Shown here: positions 53,048-61,869 of the stretch, in pieces
Numbering within the stretch: the stretch's first letter is position 1
Layout: the number at the start of each line of letters is the position of its first letter
Assembly: GCF_013415905.1 (NCBI RefSeq)
Contig: NZ_CP058909.1
Coordinates: forward strand, 4,774,001 to 4,838,000
Reading direction: 5' to 3'
Origin: Halosimplex pelagicum
Lineage (GTDB): Archaea; Halobacteriota; Halobacteria; Halobacteriales; Haloarculaceae
Length of the DNA: 64,000 bases
Translations under genes and position numbers: made by a program
The notes under the pieces: model-generated
The model's database searches: none
What the model saw: the letters and a program-made list of their open reading frames with translations, nothing else
What the model was told of the DNA's origin: nothing

Positions 53048-53889
53048 ACCTCCAGCCCCCGTTCGAGCGCGACGAACAGCGCGGCGGCGACCGTGTCGGC
53101 GGTCGTCCCCGGGTTGATCCCTTCAGCCACGAACTCCTCCGCGAGGTCCTCGGGATCGATATCGCCGTCCAGCGCGGCCCGCGCGCGTTCGGTCGCCCGC
53201 TCGGCCGCCGCGCGGTCGTGCTGGGTGACGACGAAGGTGTCGACCTCGGCGGCGAGCAGTTCGAGGAACGCGTCGGCGGCGCGGTCGGCGACCGGCCGCT
53301 CGGGGTCGCCCGATTCGATCGACTCGGCGGCACCGAACGTGCGCTCGAACCCCTCGACCCACTCGCGGGCGACGCCGTCGCGGTCGGCCGACCGCGCCAT
53401 GATGTCGGCGAGGGTCAGCCCGCGATCCTCCAGCGCGGGGACGGCGTCGCTCCCGCGGCGCACGTCCAGCGCGGCCATCTCCTCGGGCGGGTCGTCGACG
53501 GCCACGTCGACCGCCTCGAAGGCGCGGTAGAAGTTCGCCGCGTCGGCGACGGTCGTCGATTCGACGACTGCGGCGGCGCCCCCGGGCGAGAGGTCTCGGT
53601 CGTCGGCCCCCGCGGCGGCGACGAGGGGCATCTGGAGCAGGAGGGCGCCGAACTGGGTGTTGCCGCCGCGCTGCTCGCTCATCCCCTCGACCGCCCGCCG
53701 GAACGACTCCCCCAGGGGCTCCCCGGCGGCGGCCGCGTCCAGGCCGCCACGGGCGCCCACCGCGCCGGCGAGGAAGTGCTCGAAGCGCAGGTCGTCGTGG
53801 TCGCGGTGGCGGTCGACGTTGCCGGGTTTGGGCGTCCCCGCGACTTCGAGCAGCAGGGCGAGTTCGGCGTTCTGGGCGACGGTCCTCAC
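53044..53889 (-). CDS. CitG/MdcB-like triphosphoribosyl-dephospho-CoA synthase family protein
   Basis: This is 281 residues from GTG 53889; the start overlaps the previous stop (GTGA) and begins [33 protein letters not shown] is the family motif, followed by LRFEHFLAGAVGARGG. The C-terminal part has GINPGTTADTVAAALFVAL. In bacteria the family makes the prosthetic-group precursor of citrate or malonate lyase; archaea lack those, so this paralogue must act on another nucleotide-like substrate. The role is inferred from operon and family. Confidence 0.82.
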   Translation of the reverse strand: MRTVAQNAELALLLEVAGTPKPGNVDRHRDHDDLRFEHFLAGAVGARGGLDAAAAGEPLGESFRRAVEGMSEQRGGNTQFGALLLQMPLVAAAGADDRDLSPGGAAAVVESTTVADAANFYRAFEAVDVAVDDPPEEMAALDVRRGSDAVPALEDRGLTLADIMARSADRDGVAREWVEGFERTFGAAESIESGDPERPVADRAADAFLELLAAEVDTFVVTQHDRAAAERATERARAALDGDIDPEDLAEEFVAEGINPGTTADTVAAALFVALERGLEV

Positions 53890-54701
53890 GACTCGTCGCC
53901 CCCCGGACCGGCCGGCGGAGCCGCGCCCCGAGACTCGCCGCCGGGCTCGGCGCCGAACCACTCGTCGACGGCCGCGCGGACCCTGCGGAGGACGCGCGGG
54001 TCGTCGCTCGGGCGGCCGACGCTCACGGCGTCGGCGCCGTGGGCGAGGTACTCCCGAACCGTCTCGCGGTCACGGACGCCGTTGTTCGCGACGACGACGG
54101 CGTCGGTCGCGTCGACCACGCCGGCGACCACTGCCTCCGAGTCCATCGCGTCGACGTGGACGATGTCGGCGCCCGCGTCGTCGAGCCGCGCGGCGACCGC
54201 GGGGAGATCGACGCTCGCGAGTTCCGTCCGGACTTTGACGCTCACCGGCGCGCCCGTCTCGGCGGCGGCCGCGACGTACTCGGCGAGCCGGTCGGGCTCG
54301 CGCAACAGCGACTCGCCGGCGCCGGCGGCGCACATCTCGTCCTGGCGGCAGTGGGCGTTGACCTCGACGATCGCGCCCCGCTGGGCGCACACCTCGGCGG
54401 CTTCGTGGACCGGCTCCGGCTCGCTCGCGCGGACGTTGAACGCCGGTCGGAGCGGCGCGTCCGCGAGGGCGGCCAGTTGCTCGTCGACGAACGCCAGTGG
54501 GTCCTCGGGGAGGAACTCCTCGCGGTCGCGGTCGACAAGGTCGAGGGCCGCCTCGCGGGTGGGCTCGTCGAGCGCGATCCCGCCGAGGAAGGCCGCGCCG
54601 GCGAACTCGCCGCCCGCTCGCGCCCACTCGGCGTCCGACTGCCCGCTCAGACTCGCCAGCGCGAGACGGGGCTCGAACGGGGCGGCGGACGCGCCGGTCA
54701 C
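53886..54701 (-). CDS. Dus-like TIM-barrel flavoprotein
   Basis: This is 271 residues. It resembles tRNA-dihydrouridine synthases/dihydroorotate dehydrogenases: [20 protein letters not shown], then [20 protein letters not shown] (the Dus N-x-GCP-Q/GSG region, with HCR replacing GCP), VSVKVRTE and DGMDS-like [14 protein letters not shown], finally [10 protein letters not shown]. It looks like the archaeal MJ0144-type group rather than true Dus. Because the motif Cys is shifted in context, tRNA activity is doubtful. Overlaps cofD stop and CitG-like start by 4 bases each. Confidence 0.72.
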   Translation of the reverse strand: MTGASAAPFEPRLALASLSGQSDAEWARAGGEFAGAAFLGGIALDEPTREAALDLVDRDREEFLPEDPLAFVDEQLAALADAPLRPAFNVRASEPEPVHEAAEVCAQRGAIVEVNAHCRQDEMCAAGAGESLLREPDRLAEYVAAAAETGAPVSVKVRTELASVDLPAVAARLDDAGADIVHVDAMDSEAVVAGVVDATDAVVVANNGVRDRETVREYLAHGADAVSVGRPSDDPRVLRRVRAAVDEWFGAEPGGESRGAAPPAGPGGDES

Positions 54702-55690
54702 GACACTCCCTCCAGCGCCTCGCGTGCGGCGCGGGCGACCCGCTCGGCGTCGCGCTCGTCGTCCATCCGGGTGTCTGTGCGGACGACCGGTCGATCGAGG
54801 TCGGTGCCGTCGGCCTCGTCGAGGACGAACGCGTCGGCGAACGGGTAGGCCTCGGCGACCCCGGCGGTGCTGGCCTCGTACCCCTCGGCCTCCATCAGGT
54901 CGTCCGCCGGCCCGGAGAAGACGGTGTCCTCGACGAACGGCGAGACGGCGACGACCGGGATCTCCGCGAGCGCCTCGTGGACCCCCTCCAGTGCGAGCAT
55001 CGGCCCGAGGCTCGTGATCGGGTTCGACGGACCGATCACGACGGGATCGGCTAGCGCGTCGAGCACGGCCGGTGTCGCGGTCGCTTCCTCAGCCCCGCGG
55101 AACTCGACGGTCTCGATCGCGGGCTCGCCGCCGCGGGCCACCCAGAACTCCTGGAAGTGCATCGGTCCCGACTCTGTGTGGACGATCGTCGCGACGGGGT
55201 CGTCGCTCATCGGCAGCAGGTCGACGGTCAACTCGAACGCGTCGGAGAGCGTCCGGGTCGCCTCGGTGAGACTGCGGCCCTCGTCGATGAGGCTCGTCCG
55301 CGTCAGGTGGACGGCGCGATCGGCGTCGCCGATCAGCATGAACTCGCCGACGCCGGAGAAGCGCCGCCAGCGGGCGATCTCGCGGCCCGCGGTCTGGCGC
55401 TCGTCGTCGAGGTAGCGGGGTTCGGTGCCCAGCCCGGCCGCCTCGGCGATGTCGACGAGCTCCCCGTGGGTGGTCGCCGAGTCGTCGGCGATCCCCCACC
55501 AGGTGTCCCGATCCAGGCGGTCGCCCCGCAGGTAGAGGACGGTGTCCACGTCGGGGCAGACGAGGTGGCCGCCCAGCTCCACGTCGTCGCCGGTGTTGCC
55601 CACGACGGTCGTCCCCGCCGGGTCGAACACGGCGTCGGCGCCCGACAGGAGCTTCGGCGTGCCCGTCCCGCCGGACAGAAACGTCACCAT
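54698..55690 (-). CDS. cofD: 2-phospho-L-lactate transferase CofD
   Basis: This is 330 residues. [13 protein letters not shown] at the N terminus, [20 protein letters not shown], and [15 protein letters not shown] are the conserved nucleotide/phospholactate-binding motifs. CofD joins the phospholactyl (or phosphoenolpyruvyl) group to Fo, making F420-0 in coenzyme F420 biosynthesis. First gene of a four-gene overlapping operon. A 57-base segment of it (55582-55638) recurs at 56238-56294 with one mismatch. Confidence 0.94.
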   Translation of the reverse strand: MVTFLSGGTGTPKLLSGADAVFDPAGTTVVGNTGDDVELGGHLVCPDVDTVLYLRGDRLDRDTWWGIADDSATTHGELVDIAEAAGLGTEPRYLDDERQTAGREIARWRRFSGVGEFMLIGDADRAVHLTRTSLIDEGRSLTEATRTLSDAFELTVDLLPMSDDPVATIVHTESGPMHFQEFWVARGGEPAIETVEFRGAEEATATPAVLDALADPVVIGPSNPITSLGPMLALEGVHEALAEIPVVAVSPFVEDTVFSGPADDLMEAEGYEASTAGVAEAYPFADAFVLDEADGTDLDRPVVRTDTRMDDERDAERVARAAREALEGVS

Positions 55691-55801
55691 ACCCCGGCGT
55701 AGGTGCGAGCCCGGGCTAAAGCTTTGCGTCAGCGCCCCACCCGCTCGCCCCTATCGTGACGGCGACCCAACGGTTTTGCGAGCGGCGGCCGGACTCCGGG
55801 T

Positions 55802-56218
55802 ATGCGCGCCGCCATCTCCCGCGTCGTCCACGCCTCACCCGAAACCGTCGCCGAGCGACTCACGCCTCGGGCCGTCGTCGAGGCCGAGGGTCGGTTCGCG
55901 GTCAAGGACGTGTCCGTCGAGGGCGACCGGACCGTCGTCACGGCGTGGCCGAGCGGCCACCCGTTTGCCACGCGGTTCGCCTTCGAGGACCGCCCAGACG
56001 GCTTCGCGTACTGGCGACTATCCGAGGCTCGCCCCTTCGTGACGGCCGAGACGACGGTCACGCTGGTCCCCGAGGGCGACGGCGAGCGCACGCGGGTCGA
56101 GGTAGCCAGCGAGGTCGAGACGGCGGTTCCGCTTCCGCTGGTCGAACGGGCGGCGGCTCGGCGTCGGCGCCGCGATATCGAGCGACTCGTCGCCCGTCTG
56201 GACGAGATCGTTCACTGA
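55802..56218 (+). CDS. SRPBCC-superfamily protein
   Basis: This is 138 residues with a START/polyketide-cyclase-like pattern: ISRVVHASPETVAERLTPRA at the N terminus, a run of beta strands (RTVVTAWPSGHPFATRFAFE) and a C-terminal helix ERAAARRRRRDIERLVARL. It probably binds a hydrophobic small molecule. No partner is adjacent; the gene is divergent from cofD with a 111-base gap. Confidence 0.72.
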   Translation: MRAAISRVVHASPETVAERLTPRAVVEAEGRFAVKDVSVEGDRTVVTAWPSGHPFATRFAFEDRPDGFAYWRLSEARPFVTAETTVTLVPEGDGERTRVEVASEVETAVPLPLVERAAARRRRRDIERLVARLDEIVH

Positions 56219-56237
56219 ACCGTCTCGCCGAGCCCCG

Positions 56238-56294
56238 CGTCGTCGCCGGTGTTGCCCACGACGGTCGTCCCCGTCGGGTCGAACACGGCGTCGG
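56238..56294 (-). pseudogene. 57-base copy of an internal cofD segment (relic)
   Basis: Identical to 55582-55638 at 56 of 57 positions and in the same orientation, 656 bases away. Read on the minus strand it keeps the cofD phase, [19 protein letters not shown], with one Ala-to-Thr change. Flanks on both sides are unrelated to cofD. An open minus frame runs through it from a GTG at 56316 to a stop at 56212 (34 codons). It is too short to be functional CofD. Confidence 0.7.
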
Positions 56295-56338
56295 GGCGCC
56301 TTCGAGGGCGAGGCACCACTCCGAGTCGGGAACGGGCG

Positions 56339-56572
56339 TCACTCACCCCAGGCGCGCGGGTCCCAGCGGGACGTGCCATGGGCGATCCGGGCGTGGACCT
56401 CCGTCCAGACCGCGAGCGTCACGACGATCGCCGCGAACCGCCCGACCGAGTTCGCGGCCCCCGACTCGGGAACCATGCCCAGGACGACCCACAGGAGGCC
56501 CATGAACCCGACCCAGACGCAGAGGAGGACGGCGTATCGGAGGGGACGGGAGTCGATCGGTGACTCGGCCAT
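56339..56572 (-). CDS. Small two-TM membrane protein
   Basis: This is 77 residues from ATG 56572. Two membrane helices (about 11-32, YAVLLCVWVGFMGLLWVVLG, and about 40-58, VGRFAAIVVTLAVWTEVHA) precede a basic/Trp tail (TSRWDPRAWGE). The open frame further upstream is Arg/Pro-rich and unlikely to be translated. No function known. Confidence 0.6.
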   Translation of the reverse strand: MAESPIDSRPLRYAVLLCVWVGFMGLLWVVLGMVPESGAANSVGRFAAIVVTLAVWTEVHARIAHGTSRWDPRAWGE

Positions 56573-56688
56573 ACCGGGTTCGAACGACCGGGAGTCCCAA
56601 AAGCGTGGCGCCGCGGCCGTCCGGTTCCGACCCCGGATCCCTCCGCCGATGCCGCAAGCTAGTTGACTCGGGTGGGCGACCTGTGCGT

Positions 56689-59067
56689 ATGCCAACGCAC
56701 GACGGTCCCGACGAGGAGCATCGACGGACACGCCGTCTGGAGACCGGCTGGCGGTTCACGCGCGGCGACGTCGAGGACGGCGCCGACCCCGCGCTCGACG
56801 ACGGCGACTGGGAGCGCGTCGAGGTACCCCACGACTGGAGCATCGAGGGCCCGTTCGACCCCGACAGCCCCAGCCAGGCGGCGGGCGGCTACGCTCCCGA
56901 GGGCGTCGGCTGGTACCGCCGCGAGCTGCCCGAGGACATCGACGGCGAGCCGACGCTGCGCTTCGACGGCGTCTACCGCGACTTCGACGTGTACGTCGAC
57001 GGCGAGCACGTCGGCAACCGCCCCTACGGTTACTCGACGGTCAACTACGACCTCTCGGAGTTCGGCGTGACCGGCGGCGAGACGCTGGCCGTCCGCGTCG
57101 CCAACGACGAACACCCCCACAGCCGCTGGTACACGGGTTCGGGCATCTACCGCGACGTACACCTCACCGAGACGGACCCCGTCTCGGTCGCGCCGTTCGG
57201 CACCGACGTGCGGACGAACGCCGTCAACCGCCAGCGCGCGGAGGTGCAGGTGCTCACCGAGGTCACCAACGACGAGGGCGAAGCGGTCACCGTCGCGCTG
57301 GAGACCGACATCGTGGACGCCGACGGCGAGGTGGTCGCCACCGCCGGCGACGAGGCGACCGTCGACCCCGGCGCCGCCCACGAGTTCGAGCAGCGCCTCT
57401 CGGTCGCCGACCCCGAGCGCTGGACGCTGGACGACCCCACCCGCTACTTCGCCCGCAGCGTCGTCTACCGCGAGGACGGGGACGGTGACGAGGGTGATTC
57501 CGCCGCCGTCGCCGTCGACGACTACGTCACGCCGTTCGGGGTCCGAACCTTCGAGTGGACCGCCGACGAGGGCTTCTTCCTCAACGGCGAGCCCGTCGAC
57601 ATGAAGGGGGTCAATATCCACCACGACGCCGGCTGTCTCGGCGCCGCGGTCACCGAGCGCGCGCTGGAGCGCCGTCTGGAGGCCCTGAGAGAACTCGGCT
57701 GCAACGCCATCCGGACGGCGCACAACCCGCCCCAGCCCGAGCTCCTCGACCTCTGTGACCGGATGGGCTTCCTCGTCGTCGACGAGGTGTACGACAAGTG
57801 GCGCCACGTCGGCGCCGACGAGTGGTTCGACGAGTGGTGGGACGAGGACCTGTCGGCGATGATCGACCGCGACCGCAACCACCCCTCCATCGTGCTCTGG
57901 AGCGTCGGCAACGAGAACTTCGACCAGGGCTCCGACGAGATGATCGAGGACCTGGCGATGCTCACCGAGGCCGCCAGCGAGATGGACCCCACGCGCCCGG
58001 TGACCTACGGCAATCCGCCGTGGGGCGACGGCACCGAGGGCGTCGTCGAGAACATCGAGCGCGTCGCCGAACACGTCGACGTGCTCGTCGGCAACTACCA
58101 GGAACACTGGTACGACGACTACCGCGAGGCCGGTATCGACCTGCCTATCCTCGGATCGGAGAACCGGCGGTTCTTCCGCGGGTCGGACGACGAACCCCTC
58201 GCGTTCGTCCCGCGCAACCCGTGGTACGACGTGGAGGAGCGCGACGATGTCTGCGGCCAGTTCCTCTGGCCGGGCATCGACTACCTCGGCGAGGCCCGCG
58301 ACTGGCCCAGCAAGGGGTGGCCGACCGGCCTGATCGACACGACGGGGGCCATCAAGCCCTCGGGGCGGTTCCACCAGGCCGCCTGGTCGGAGGAGCCGGT
58401 CGTCTTCGCCGCGGCGGTCGACCACGACCGCGAGCGCCCGGCCTGTCGCCCGGCGTGGAGCGGCCCGCCGCTCTCCGAGCACTGGACCTTCCCGGATCGG
58501 GAGGATTCGCAGGACTTCGTCAACGTCTACACCTACACCAACGCCGAGGAAGTCGAACTCTACCAGAACGACGAGTACCTGGGGACCCAGCACGCCGACG
58601 ACTACGGCCCGCGGCCGATCGAGTGGTACGTCCCCTACGAGTCGGGCACCCTGCGCGCCGTGGCCAAGGAGGACGGGGAAGTCGTCGACGAACACGAACT
58701 GGAGACGGCGGGCGAGCCCGCGGCCGTCGACCTCTCCGCGGACCGCGAGACGCTCGCCGCCGACGGCCGCGACCTCGTCTACGTCGAGGCGACCGTCGTC
58801 GACGACGAGGGCGTGCGCGTCCCCCGCGCGGACCACGAGGTCGACTTCGCCGTCTCCGGCGCGGGCGAGATCGCCGGCGTCGACAACGGCGACCTCGACA
58901 GCGACGAGCCGTGGGTCGGAGACGCCCGCTCGGCCTACCACGGGACCTGCATTGCCGTCGTCCGCGCCGACCGCGAGGGCGGCCGGGTCGAGGTCGAGGT
59001 CGAGGCCGAGGCGGACGGACTCGACGGCGACGGCGTCACGCTCCCCGTCGGTCCCGACGGGGACTGA
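56689..59067 (+). CDS. Glycoside hydrolase family 2 (beta-galactosidase-like)
   Basis: This is 792 residues, cytosolic (no signal). Order: sugar-binding beta-sandwich (FDGVYRDFDVYVDGEHVGNR), Ig-like domain, TIM barrel, then a further beta domain and a C-terminal domain with ADGRDLVYVEATVVDDEGVR. The catalytic acid/base is Glu409 in WSVGNENFD and the nucleophile Glu491 in ILGSENRR, both as in GH2. The acidic composition fits salt adaptation. The likely substrate is a beta-galactoside or related sugar, but GH2 also includes mannosidases and glucuronidases. No transporter or regulator is next to it. Confidence 0.88.
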   Translation: MPTHDGPDEEHRRTRRLETGWRFTRGDVEDGADPALDDGDWERVEVPHDWSIEGPFDPDSPSQAAGGYAPEGVGWYRRELPEDIDGEPTLRFDGVYRDFDVYVDGEHVGNRPYGYSTVNYDLSEFGVTGGETLAVRVANDEHPHSRWYTGSGIYRDVHLTETDPVSVAPFGTDVRTNAVNRQRAEVQVLTEVTNDEGEAVTVALETDIVDADGEVVATAGDEATVDPGAAHEFEQRLSVADPERWTLDDPTRYFARSVVYREDGDGDEGDSAAVAVDDYVTPFGVRTFEWTADEGFFLNGEPVDMKGVNIHHDAGCLGAAVTERALERRLEALRELGCNAIRTAHNPPQPELLDLCDRMGFLVVDEVYDKWRHVGADEWFDEWWDEDLSAMIDRDRNHPSIVLWSVGNENFDQGSDEMIEDLAMLTEAASEMDPTRPVTYGNPPWGDGTEGVVENIERVAEHVDVLVGNYQEHWYDDYREAGIDLPILGSENRRFFRGSDDEPLAFVPRNPWYDVEERDDVCGQFLWPGIDYLGEARDWPSKGWPTGLIDTTGAIKPSGRFHQAAWSEEPVVFAAAVDHDRERPACRPAWSGPPLSEHWTFPDREDSQDFVNVYTYTNAEEVELYQNDEYLGTQHADDYGPRPIEWYVPYESGTLRAVAKEDGEVVDEHELETAGEPAAVDLSADRETLAADGRDLVYVEATVVDDEGVRVPRADHEVDFAVSGAGEIAGVDNGDLDSDEPWVGDARSAYHGTCIAVVRADREGGRVEVEVEAEADGLDGDGVTLPVGPDGD

Positions 59068-59149
59068 CCGGGGCCGGAGACCGCACGGAGCGACCGCACG
59101 AACCGTCCGTTCGGGAACACTTTTCGGCCGGCGGGTGCAACCCCGTGCT

Positions 59150-59521
59150 ATGCGTGCCCTCCACTACTGGCCGCTGAGTATCGCCGCCGGGGTCGGCGTC
59201 GCCGCCGTCGCCTGGGAGTTCGCCGGCCTCCACCTCGGCGCGGTCGCGTTCGGATCCGTCTACGCCGTCGGCCTGGGCCTGCTCTCGAAGGCTCACTTCG
59301 ACCTGAAATCGCGCGTCGACTCGTGGAAGCGCCCGTCGCTGTGGTCGGGCGCGTTCGCCGGCCTGTTCACGTTCACGATGCTGCTCGTGTCCGAGACCGT
59401 CGGCACCGACGCCGATCCCGTCGTGGTGATCCTGGGTCTGGCGCTGACGACGATCCTCGGGATGGCTGCCGGGACCGGCATCGCGCTGGAGAACCTCGAC
59501 GCCGCCGACACCGCGCAGTAG
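59150..59521 (+). CDS. Four-TM membrane protein
   Basis: This is 123 residues from ATG 59150. Four hydrophobic helices: LSIAAGVGVAAVAWEFAGL, GAVAFGSVYAVGLGLLSKA, LWSGAFAGLFTFTMLLVSET and VVVILGLALTTILGMAAGTG, with short loops. I recognise no family. It is separated from the GH2 stop by 82 bases and could share its transcript. Confidence 0.6.
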   Translation: MRALHYWPLSIAAGVGVAAVAWEFAGLHLGAVAFGSVYAVGLGLLSKAHFDLKSRVDSWKRPSLWSGAFAGLFTFTMLLVSETVGTDADPVVVILGLALTTILGMAAGTGIALENLDAADTAQ

Positions 59522-59736
59522 ACCAGCGACGCCGCGCAGGCCACCGACACGTCGAACGCGTCCAGGCCCCCGTCCACGGGCGGTGACGGCGCCAGTGAGG
59601 CGAAAGCCCGCGGCTGCAGCCCTGGGAGAAGTCCGTCCGGGTCCGTTCCGTTCGGTACGGAACAGCCACCGAGGGATCCGCCGAGCGAAAACACGGTTGG
59701 TAAAGAGTTTTTTCCGTGGGCGTATCAGGGGCGTGC

Positions 59737-61107
59737 ATGACTACACGCGAGTACGACGTCGTCGTCGTCGGGGCGGGGACTGCGGGCTGTTACGCCGCGG
59801 CGACCGTCGCCCGCGAGGGCTACGACGTCGCGGTCCTCGAGCGCAAGCCCGAGGAGGAAGGGGGCCACATCGCCTGCGGCGACGCCCTCAAGGGCGCGAG
59901 TTCCTTCCCCGACGCGATCCCGAAGTCGAAGATCGAACCCGCGATGACCAACACCGGCGTCGACCACGGTCGCTTCGAGATCCCCCAGGAGGACACCGTC
60001 CTCGAAATCCCGGTCCCGGGAGAGCTGGCCGTCATCGACCGCTGGGAGTACGGCAAGGCGGTCATCGAGGGCGCCCGCGAGGCCGGCGCGGAGATCCACT
60101 TCGACACGCCCGTCAAGGACGTGACCCAGGCCGACGACGGCACCGTGACGGGCGTCCGCGCGATGCGGAAGGGCGACCCCGTCGACTACGAGGCCGAGAT
60201 GGTGATCGACGGCGCGGGCGCGCTGTCGATCCTCCAGGACAAGGCCGACTTCGACGGCACGACCTTCGACACCAACGTCAGCTACAGCCAGTTCTGCTCG
60301 GCCTATCGCGAGGTCGTCACCGTCGACGAACCGGTTGAGTGGGACGACGCGCTGGTGTTCAAGCCGACCGAGCGCGCCGCGGGCTACCTCTGGTACTTCC
60401 CGCGGACCGACACCGAGATCAACGCCGGGCTGGGCTTCCAGATGAACGAGGAGCCGATGCACCTCGTCGAGGACCTCAAGCGCGATCTCAGGAACCGCGA
60501 GGAGTTCGACGGCGCCACCGTCGAGGACAAGCTCGGCGCCGCGCTCCCGACCCGTCGCCCCTACGACTCGGCGGTCGCACCGGGGTTCCTCGCGGCCGGC
60601 GACGCGGCGGGCCTGGTCAACCCCACGACCGGCGGCGGCATCGGCGGCGCGGCCTACTCCGGGCAGTACGCCGGCGAACAGGCCGTCGCGGCCATTGAGG
60701 ACGGCGACGTGGGCGAGGACCGGCTCTGGGAGTACAACAAGCGGGTGATGGACCACTTCGGCGCCCGCTTCGCCACGCTGGACGTGTACAACATCTTCGT
60801 GACGGCCTACGACATCGACAGCCTGATGGGCATGCTGGCGGCCCTGCCCGCCGAGAAGATCGCCGAGGGGCTGTACGCCGGCGAGACCGACATCGGCCTC
60901 TGGCTCAAGCTCAAGACCGCCGTCAAGTCGGTCGGCCACTGGGGGACCATCTACGACCTCTACGAGACGAAACAGTTGGCCGAGCGCGTCCTCGACCACT
61001 ACGAGGACTACCCCGAGACCCGCGCCGGCTTCGCCGACTGGCAGGCCCGCCGCGACGAGATCTTAGACGACGTGTACGAGACGACCGGCGCCGACCCGAA
61101 GTACTGA
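59737..61107 (+). CDS. Geranylgeranyl reductase family flavoprotein
   Basis: This is 456 residues from ATG 59737. FAD-binding VVVGAGTAGCYAAATV is at 9-24, GDAAGLVNPTTGGGIGGAAY is the C-terminal FAD/active-site motif, and the spacing fits the archaeal geranylgeranyl reductase family. It saturates isoprenoid side chains, most likely of archaeol membrane lipids or menaquinone. A T-rich box (about 59701-59713) lies upstream. A 7-bp dyad GTTCCGT/ACGGAAC sits in the gap at 59645-59663. Confidence 0.85.
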   Translation: MTTREYDVVVVGAGTAGCYAAATVAREGYDVAVLERKPEEEGGHIACGDALKGASSFPDAIPKSKIEPAMTNTGVDHGRFEIPQEDTVLEIPVPGELAVIDRWEYGKAVIEGAREAGAEIHFDTPVKDVTQADDGTVTGVRAMRKGDPVDYEAEMVIDGAGALSILQDKADFDGTTFDTNVSYSQFCSAYREVVTVDEPVEWDDALVFKPTERAAGYLWYFPRTDTEINAGLGFQMNEEPMHLVEDLKRDLRNREEFDGATVEDKLGAALPTRRPYDSAVAPGFLAAGDAAGLVNPTTGGGIGGAAYSGQYAGEQAVAAIEDGDVGEDRLWEYNKRVMDHFGARFATLDVYNIFVTAYDIDSLMGMLAALPAEKIAEGLYAGETDIGLWLKLKTAVKSVGHWGTIYDLYETKQLAERVLDHYEDYPETRAGFADWQARRDEILDDVYETTGADPKY

Positions 61108-61228
61108 GCCAGTCGCTCGCGTCGTCCGCGTTTCCGCCGTTCCCCACCGACCCCGGAGCCGCCGGATCGGCCGTCTCTCGTGACGTTCCGGCCAGTAAAC
61201 GGCGACTACTCCGTAGATGATGACGAAT

Positions 61229-61237
61229 ATTTATATG
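61229..61237 (+). promoter_or_regulatory. TATA-like box of the pilin gene
   Basis: ATTTATATG is the strongest TATA match nearby. Transcription would start near 61260, leaving a ~100-base leader before ATG 61364. Confidence 0.5.
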
Positions 61238-61363
61238 TATTCTCGATGTACTGATCGGTAACGCGCGGTGGGGAACGGTCCGGACGAGCACGGGGCGTCG
61301 GCTGGGGTCGCCGCCCCGTGGGGGCGTCCGGACAGCGTTCAGGCGCGCGTGGGGAAGGCAAGC

Positions 61364-61843
61364 ATGATAGCGAGTGACACGCCGAGAGCTGTTTCACCGG
61401 TCATCGGGGTCATCCTGATGGTCGCGATCACCGTCCTGCTGGCGGCGACGGCGGCGACGTTCTTCATGGGGTTCGAGGGGTCGCTGTCGGGGTCGCCCAC
61501 GGTCGCGGTCCAGAGCGAGTTCGCCGTCGACAGCGGCGGTCACGAACTCACGGTCGAGTTCACCGGCGGCGACGTGGTGGCCAGCGAGAACGTGGAGATC
61601 CACGTCGCGAACGCGGGGTGTCGGGGCGTCGGGTCGGTCACCGACCGCTACGACCTCGGGGCGCTCGGGCTCTCCGGGTCGTCCGTCGCCGCCGGGACGG
61701 ACGCACAGGTCGCCGTCGGGACGGTCTGTCCGACGGCGGCGAGCCAGCTCGACCTCTCGCGGACGGAGGTAACCGTCTCGTGGGTCGAACCCGGGGCCGG
61801 AAGCGGGACCGTCCTCTACCGCTGGCGCGGCCCCGCGGCCTGA
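61364..61843 (+). CDS. Type IV pilin-like protein (PilA/DUF1628-like)
   Basis: This is 159 residues from ATG 61364. The N terminus RAVSPVIGVILMVAITVLLA is the classic haloarchaeal prepilin signal and H-domain, cut by PibD. The rest is beta-rich and has two Cys (NAGCRGVG, GTVCPTA). It should form a surface adhesion pilus or related fibre. The longer frame (GTG 61268) is not preferred: the pilin signal usually sits within the first ~10-15 residues. Confidence 0.8.
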   Translation: MIASDTPRAVSPVIGVILMVAITVLLAATAATFFMGFEGSLSGSPTVAVQSEFAVDSGGHELTVEFTGGDVVASENVEIHVANAGCRGVGSVTDRYDLGALGLSGSSVAAGTDAQVAVGTVCPTAASQLDLSRTEVTVSWVEPGAGSGTVLYRWRGPAA

Positions 61844-61869
61844 GTTCGCGGCTCGGCTTCCGGCCCCGT

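Noticed and set aside
61268-61363. Longer GTG start for the pilin gene
   Set aside because: It would put the prepilin signal about 40 residues inside the protein; ATG 61364 places it at the N terminus.
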